Below, piece by piece: positions 58,775 to 64,000 of a stretch of 64,000 nt of DNA. Position 1 is the stretch's first letter. Each line of letters opens with the position of its first letter. Source of the stretch: Lumbricus rubellus (lineage: Eukaryota > Annelida > Clitellata > Crassiclitellata > Lumbricidae). The notes under the pieces were generated by a model, which made no database searches, was not told the origin of the DNA, and saw only the letters and a program-made list of their open reading frames with translations. Position numbers and translations under genes: made by a program. Location of the stretch: positions 32,885,175 through 32,949,174 of the forward strand of contig OX243816.1 of the NCBI GenBank assembly GCA_945859605.1. The letters are read 5' to 3'.

Positions 58775-58973
58775 CAGGGCTTTTTTTAGCATGCAACTGC
58801 ACACAAAAATGTGCAGTTGTAAATGGATTTGTGCAGTTGTAGAAGCACTTCTGTACAGTTAAAACTAGCAAAACTTGTCACTGTTCTCCGATTGGAAGTA
58901 ATAATTTACCATGGAGGATGGCAAAGGAAAGAAGGAGTTGTGCAGTTATAAAAATTCCTTTAAAACAGCCCTG
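58775..58973. mobile_element. 199-bp hAT-like MITE with perfect 8-bp target duplication
   Basis: GCCGTGGC at 58767-58774 and 58974-58981 flank ends CAGGGCTTTTTTTAGC and, inverted, CAGGGCTGTTTTAAAGG. Subterminal GTGCAGTTGTA/GTGCAGTTATA repeats occur four times. Confidence 0.92.
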
Positions 58974-59556
58974 GCCGTGGCTGGGCGCGGAGCGCCTCTG
59001 AGTAGCGAAAAGCAAAAAGGCAAAAAGAAGTAGACTTCTCATGAATCTCACGAATAAATGAATGAATGAATGAATTATTGAATGAAAGGATGTTGCGTAT
59101 TTTAACCTACGCTAATGAGTAGCCAGGCATACACATAACGCGAACCATTTCCTCACAGATAGACATCAGCAGAAACAAGTACCGACACCACACACAGACA
59201 CACGCACAGAGGCACATTATAAATACAGAAACACACACAACCGCACAGAAGCACAGACACCTAAACACCGTCGCACACAAACCGACTCTCACAAAGTCAC
59301 ACAACACTTCTAAAGTCCGTCTTCTGTTTGCGCAGGGCCCCCGATGATCTCAGCCGGCCACCAGCCGCCCTTCGCCTGCAGGCGTGGCCGTCTGCCAGCG
59401 CCGCCAGGCCCTCGATCGCGCAAGGGCCAACGGCGGCACTTGTGCCTCCTCAGCCCGCTGCAGCGTGTAATAGCCGACTAGCGCCGTAGGTTGGCTGATT
59501 TCTTGACGGTTCATTTGCAGTGATCCCATTGACAACAGACCGAGTCGAACTAGGCC

Positions 59557-59566
59557 TATATAAATA
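59557..59566 (+). promoter_or_regulatory. Possible TATA box
   Basis: TATATAAATA lies 53 bases before the ATG at 59619. A GC-rich block (59335-59540) sits just upstream. The position is plausible but there is no direct support. Confidence 0.3.
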
Positions 59567-59618
59567 TAGATATTAGGCCGTTCAGTGAACGACCCTGAAG
59601 TCGGTAGAGAACCGGGAA

Positions 59619-59742
59619 ATGACGGAATTATTCGGAAAGATCTTCGGTAAAGACCGTTCCAAGTCGTCGACTAAGTCGCGAAGCAAGCATGCGAGCGGAG
59701 GAGGAGGTAGATCAACGCCAGAGTCTAACACACCAGACCAAC
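59619..59742 (+). CDS. First coding exon of a gene running right; N-terminus resembles ESCRT-III CHMP4
   Basis: ATG at 59619 (G at -3) opens MTELFGKIFGKDRSKSSTKS, then RSKHASGGGGRSTPESNTPD Q. A strong donor C|GTGAGT follows at 59743. The 41 codons plus one base are coding-like in composition. The start M-x-[LV]-F-G-K-[IL]-F-G is like CHMP4/SNF7 proteins, whose first residues form an amphipathic membrane anchor. But the Ser/Lys-rich insert is not typical, so the match may be chance. The rest of the gene is not found in the remaining 4 kb and may lie beyond the window. Confidence 0.55.
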
Positions 59743-61714
59743 GTGAGTAGAAAGAGATTCTTTATTTTCAGTAGAATAATTAATTTAAACTTAAAGCGAT
59801 GCCAAAAAGCAGTCAGTTTCAACATCGTGTAATCGTCATTGTTTGGTATGAATTATTTTTGGTATATTTATTTGTTGTTATTGTATATTACTATTTCTTG
59901 TTTTCATCTCTATAATACTCATAGTCTCTCTCCTGTAGTTTTATATTTTATCCTACTTTTTCTATTTGTATTTTTGGTAGTAGGCTAGCACTGAAAAATC
60001 GTATTTTCATCGTCGTCGTCGAAATCTTTAGCTACGGCGGCAATAGTAAGAACGCCTGAATACCTTTAAGTTTCTTGCAGGACACTATACAATTATGCAA
60101 ACTTGTGAGTTCGAGCTTATAGGCCTATACTATGGCGTTTTATGGGAATTATTTACAAGCATTATGGACATAGCAGTTGCTGCTGTTACCACACACTACT
60201 TCGAGGCGATTATAGGACAAACGTATAGACTATAGAGGTAACAATAATGCTTAATACAGGTTAGGAAAGTAGTAGTAGTAGCCTATAGTTTCAGTTTAAT
60301 GATGCGATGTTATTACAAGGATCATTAGCCTTACCATCCTCCTTCATCTAGGCTTGAGACTGGCATATGGCCAGAGTATACGAGATGGTAAGGCAATTAA
60401 GACAATGCATAATTATCCTATAGCTATCAGAGGTTGAAGGATATTCTTACTGAGGCACAAGGTCGACAACTTACAGCAATTATCAATCCTGACAACCACA
60501 CGACCAACTCTCACCGCATTACACAACGTGTAATCGTAATCGTAACCGTGATCTCCATATTTCTATAAGGCGCCAATCGAAAGCCATGCGCAGGGCTCCA
60601 TCTTATTCGCGAGCGCTATGTGTAGTCAGAAGAGTATAGTCCAAACGTATACGTCCGAGCGAGGTTGTGGTCCGGTTTAGAAAAGGATCAGCTAGGATGA
60701 TCAACAGAGTAGCTGTTAAGGTGGGTGGCGTTTAAGTCGAGGATTGGAAGTTGGAATATCAGGTTAGTCGGGGTAAGAGTTTCGAAAGAGTTGAGACATT
60801 AGTTTCGAATTTGATGCCCGATTTGTGATGGATAGAGGAGCTATAGGAAGGTAATAATGGGGGACCGGCAAGATGGAGGAGGAACGGGAAAGAGCGGAGA
60901 AAGATAATTCCACAACGTGTTTCAAATTCACTTTCCCATCGGGATTTGAATCCCGCGATAAATGAAAAGGCGCTACACAATCCGACGCACAGCGAGCGGG
61001 AAATAATCGTGACGGCAATTACAAAGTTATTTATATATCGCCACTTCAAGAGAGAAATTCGTCATAGATGATCATAATGACAAAGCAGGTAGAAATGTTT
61101 GCACGTCGTCATGCGGTTCGAATCTTAATGGGTCATAAAAAGTAAAGTTAGCGTCGGAGATATTTTTACGAGAAATTTGCATGGGAGGGGGGCTCAAGAC
61201 GCTATACAGTCTACTTTCAAGAGTGTCCCATAGACTAATAATGTGGATGCAAGGACGATAATTAATCGAGCATGCAACGGTAATTACAACACACCATCAT
61301 AAAGCAGACACTTTCCGGGAGCTGTACAACCTATGATCTGTAACGAGATACGACGCAATTAGCAGAGTTGCACTCGTCGCGTGATCTTCATTGTTCGCTC
61401 GTGACCAGACCTGAGTCAGATCTGCGTTACGACCTTGAGAAATAATTCTTTCACGTATGATTTTCTCTGCTGCTAAGTGATCACGATTTTTGGGAGGCCT
61501 GGGGTGGGGTGGGGTGGAAGTTCCTGTGACAATGCGACAACGTATGGACCCTTTAGAAGGCAGCTCACAGAGTTTTCTCGGTCGCTGGCCTTGTCATAAT
61601 TATGCCTGGATTGGGCTTCCGATGGCACGTCGCATAGTGGTTCCCAGCTACAGGGTTCACTCCATGCACTGTTCTTTTCTATCCTTAAGACTGTCCTGTA
61701 TTAGCTGAGGTTGG

Positions 61715-61790
61715 GTCTGGAGCGCTCCGCAGTAGATAGTCTTGAAGGAGCGCTATATAAATGCTTCGAATAAATAAATAATAACTAGCC
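61715..61790 (+). repeat. SINE-tail fragment with AAATA run
   Basis: CTTGAAGGAGCGCTATATAA with a following AATAAATAAATAA is the forward SINE tail. Confidence 0.7.
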
Positions 61791-61904
61791 TGAGACTGTT
61801 TTTCGTGATCTTGGGGCAAGAGTTAATCACAGTACTTAAAGTGTAGAAAATAAGTACCTTCCTTTTACAGACCGCGCTGGCCTAGGCCTATTTAAGTGAT
61901 GGCA

Positions 61905-61976
61905 GGACGGTGGTCAGATTTTAAAATAGGTGCATGGACGCCGTCCATGGCCGTCCAACCACACTTTAAACCTTGG
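61905..61976. repeat. Fragment of the AAGTG/GGACGCCGTCC MITE family
   Basis: GGACGCCGTCCATGGCCGTC and CCACACTTTAAACCTTG match the right half of the 34365-34543 element. Confidence 0.65.
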
Positions 61977-62253
61977 TTAATCGTCAGATTACATAGGGAG
62001 CGGTCAAGCGTTGACCCGTGTGTCCGCCACAAACTTAAGACCAGAGTCATTGCATGCTAGTCCAATAAAAAAAGAATGCCTGGCAACACCAGAAACTATG
62101 ATACATAATAGCAGTCGACTGCAGTGTAGGTAAGCTTATATAATGTGGATCCAAGCATGGAACTGGACCTTACCGATTTTTCATTTCGACTATAAGCGCC
62201 TGTGAATAAACTGGTCCCCACACAACCTTGCACTTTGGGCGCTGCAGTATATA

Positions 62254-63256
62254 CAGGGTGGGCCAATAGGAATGCAACAACTTTGGCGCCTTATAACTTA
62301 AGCATTTTTTATCTGAGCGTCTTGTCCTATATATCAGATTGAACATAATTATCGATTTTATCAATATGCAAAATATCTAACAGATGCTATTACGACTTTT
62401 TGAGATAATGCTATTAATGTTCGATGTCCCTTTTTTGCCCTGAAACTGCAAGAAAAAACCAAAAGTCTTAAACTTAATATGTCAATGACTCAATTCTAAA
62501 CAATCACTAGTTCTAACAATTAATATCAATTCATATCTTGAGTGAATTTATCATAAGTCAAACAAATATTCAATATGTCCACCACGTGCTATAATGACAG
62601 CATGGACACGAGACGACCATTGATCGATGGCTGAGTCCACCAGTGCTCGGGTTATTTCAACCCAGCAGTAAACAATCAATTTTTTCAAATGTTCAACGTC
62701 ACGTATCTGTTCACGATAGACCAGTTGCTGAAGACAACCCCATATCGAATAGTCAACCAGGTTTAAATCCGGATTATTCGGTGGCCAGTTCTCCGGTTCA
62801 ATAAACTCTGGTACGTTAGCGTTCAGATAGGCAACCGTATGACGTGAACGATGCGCCGGCGGGAGAACGTTTGCGACCACAGTTGCGGCTGTTAGACGTT
62901 CCCGTGACATCAATTTGTTTAATCAATCGATGTAGAGCATATTTATTCCATTTTCCAGAAGGGAATTCTATCAACATCTGGTGTGCTTTGTATTCGTTTT
63001 CTACTCTTAAGATTCTGATTAAAATTCTATCCTCTTCCCTGACCGGCGCCATGATGTTCATTATTTACATTCAAAATTGAGAGGTGTGCGTCGCACCAAT
63101 ATTTTTATTTAAACGGTGCAGTATATCAGCGCAAGATTTTACACAGTAGTAGAGTGGATAATTACCTTCAAGTTAGTATATTGATTACGATGTTCGGATA
63201 AAAATTGTTCAAGTTATAAGGCGTCAAAGTTGTTGCATTCCTATTGGCCCACCCTG
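62254..63256. mobile_element. mariner element, 1003 bp, 46-bp inverted ends, TA target
   Basis: TA at 62252-62253 and 63257-63258 flank it. The outer 46 bases (CAGGGTGGGCCAATAGGAAT...) are inverted at 63211-63256 with one mismatch. The near-perfect ends suggest a recent insertion. Confidence 0.95.
62551..63061 (-). pseudogene. Internally deleted mariner transposase
   Basis: The N-terminal part starts at ATG 63061 (MNIMAPVREEDRILIRILRV...) and carries the first DNA-binding helix-turn-helix. The C-terminal part, in another frame from about 62913, has PAHRSRHTVAYLN and WPPNNPDLNLVDYSIWG, the last catalytic region. The central part with the first catalytic Asp is gone, and the segment before PAHR lacks the usual second Asp. 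The remaining two frames are out of register, so no active enzyme can be made. Confidence 0.85.
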
Positions 63257-64000
63257 TACTTTATAGCCTATATCTAGTAATCAAGAACACATTCAAACTA
63301 GAGTTATTGGACAATGCCTGTTGTGAAATATAATAATCTGAATTCGCACAGAGAATTGCATGCATCTGCTTACAGCCATATATACTGTGAATATTTTCTC
63401 AAAAACAATTATATGACTAAGCGTTCTAGCTTGCAGACGATTGTTTAAACAATAATGTTATAATATGACTTTGCATAATTATGGCCTATACAATATACAT
63501 GTAGTAGCCTATACAATGGTCTCAAGTATGTAAGCTTATACGGAGCAGTCGGAGATAGACTCTATGCTCAATTCTAACAACAAGTAGGCCTAGTATAACG
63601 ACACACTTGATGCTACAATATATTATGGCTCACCTGATTTTACAATATGTAGACTCTAAATAATTATGGCTATAAGTAGTCATGCATTTGTGGCTATATA
63701 CATATATATTCTACGGTTTTTCTGGTGCACTGGATGTAAACTTTCAAGTGGACAACTCGTTTTAAGACTGGCGACGCCCTTGACGTCGTCACAATTATTA
63801 GCGCGAAAGTCGTTGTCACAACAACAATTTTACGACAGGCATGCCTTTCTTATAAGAAACTAATTCTCATTGTTGTCGTTGTCGTCATCATCATCATCAT
63901 TTTCAAGTAGTAGCCTATTCGAAAATGGGCGCTGCATAAAGAGATAATTATTATATCTACATGATTATTGTCGTCACCATTATCATCGTCGTGGTAACGT

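Larger units (their letters stand above)
48861..59618. other. Gene-poor, repeat-rich region
   Basis: No supported exon is seen. Contents: polypyrimidine tract 49137-49460, SINE 49520-49783, SINE tail 50888-50945, ATAGC pentanucleotide repeat 52188-52290, CA-rich runs near 54466-54560 and 55085-55105, TA run 56535-56569, MITE 56808-57073, mariner 57667-58675 and hAT MITE 58775-58973. GC rises at 59335-59540, just before the last gene. Confidence 0.5.
59743..64000. other. Probable long first intron or intergenic DNA
   Basis: No further exon is convincing. It holds a fragment shared with about 34940-34985 (CTAGGCTTGAGACTGGCA, near 60350), SINE-tail scraps (61025-61060, 61715-61790), a hAT-tail scrap (61905-61976) and a mariner element (62254-63256). 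Confidence 0.5.

Noticed and set aside
59350..59535. 61-aa GC-rich minus frame (MSMGSLQMNRQEISQ)
   Set aside because: It may be an exon of a divergent gene, but the GC-rich block is more simply the promoter region of the 59619 gene; no acceptor was found.

Overview
This is a eukaryotic (metazoan) genomic window. The evidence is introns with GT-AG borders, a complete AKT/PKB kinase gene in 11 coding exons, a ZC2HC1C-type gene, many tRNA-derived SINEs and MITEs, a non-LTR retrotransposon fragment and two mariner elements. The many copies of the short palindrome TAGGCCTA, and SINE tails of the form 'TATAGCGCCCCTTCAAG...CAGAGGCGCTC', suggest a marine deuterostome, most likely an echinoderm. That assignment is inference; no search could be run. 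All gene models come from reading frames, splice signals and remembered family patterns.

Layout. 1-1961 (+): last coding exon of an unrecognised, disordered Ser/Arg-rich protein that enters from the left edge. 6514-9084 (-): an intronless frame of about 840-856 aa with an acidic part holding SUMO-interaction-like motifs, an EQEQLK coiled coil and three diverged basic repeats. 11.38-17.07 kb (+): ZC2HC1C-like gene whose first intron in this window holds a 5'-truncated reverse-transcriptase retrotransposon and a SINE; its second is full of a 'GGATTAGCTTTGATTAACTT' minisatellite. 19.45-19.79 kb (+): a 110-aa protein with four Y-x-[IL]-L-[GS]-Q repeats. 22.03-23.13 kb (+): a two-exon gene for a 167-aa protein of unknown function. 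27.87-40.08 kb (-): complete AKT gene, 492 aa. 47.17-48.66 kb (+): an intronless 496-aa coiled-coil protein whose start codon abuts a 20-bp minisatellite. 59.62-59.74 kb (+): first coding exon of a gene that runs on to the right. Possible acidic exons lie at 44.2-46.1 kb (-), unproven.

Between the genes the DNA is AT-rich and dense in repeats. hAT-type MITEs with 8-bp target duplications lie at about 10.5, 32.3, 34.4, 42.6 and 58.8 kb, with more likely copies elsewhere. Two mini-elements have TTAA ends, and two about 1-kb mariners have long inverted ends and wrecked transposases. There are several SINE copies and a higher-order satellite inside an AKT intron.

The genes are separate eukaryotic units and not an operon. 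No CRISPR, phage or bacterial-type system is present. The most interesting material is in the AKT gene. A duplicated splice acceptor there could insert 22 residues in frame into the PH domain. Inverted minisatellite arrays flank exons 4-6. Five hairpin units sit directly after the stop codon. The kinase carries an extended C-terminal tail.
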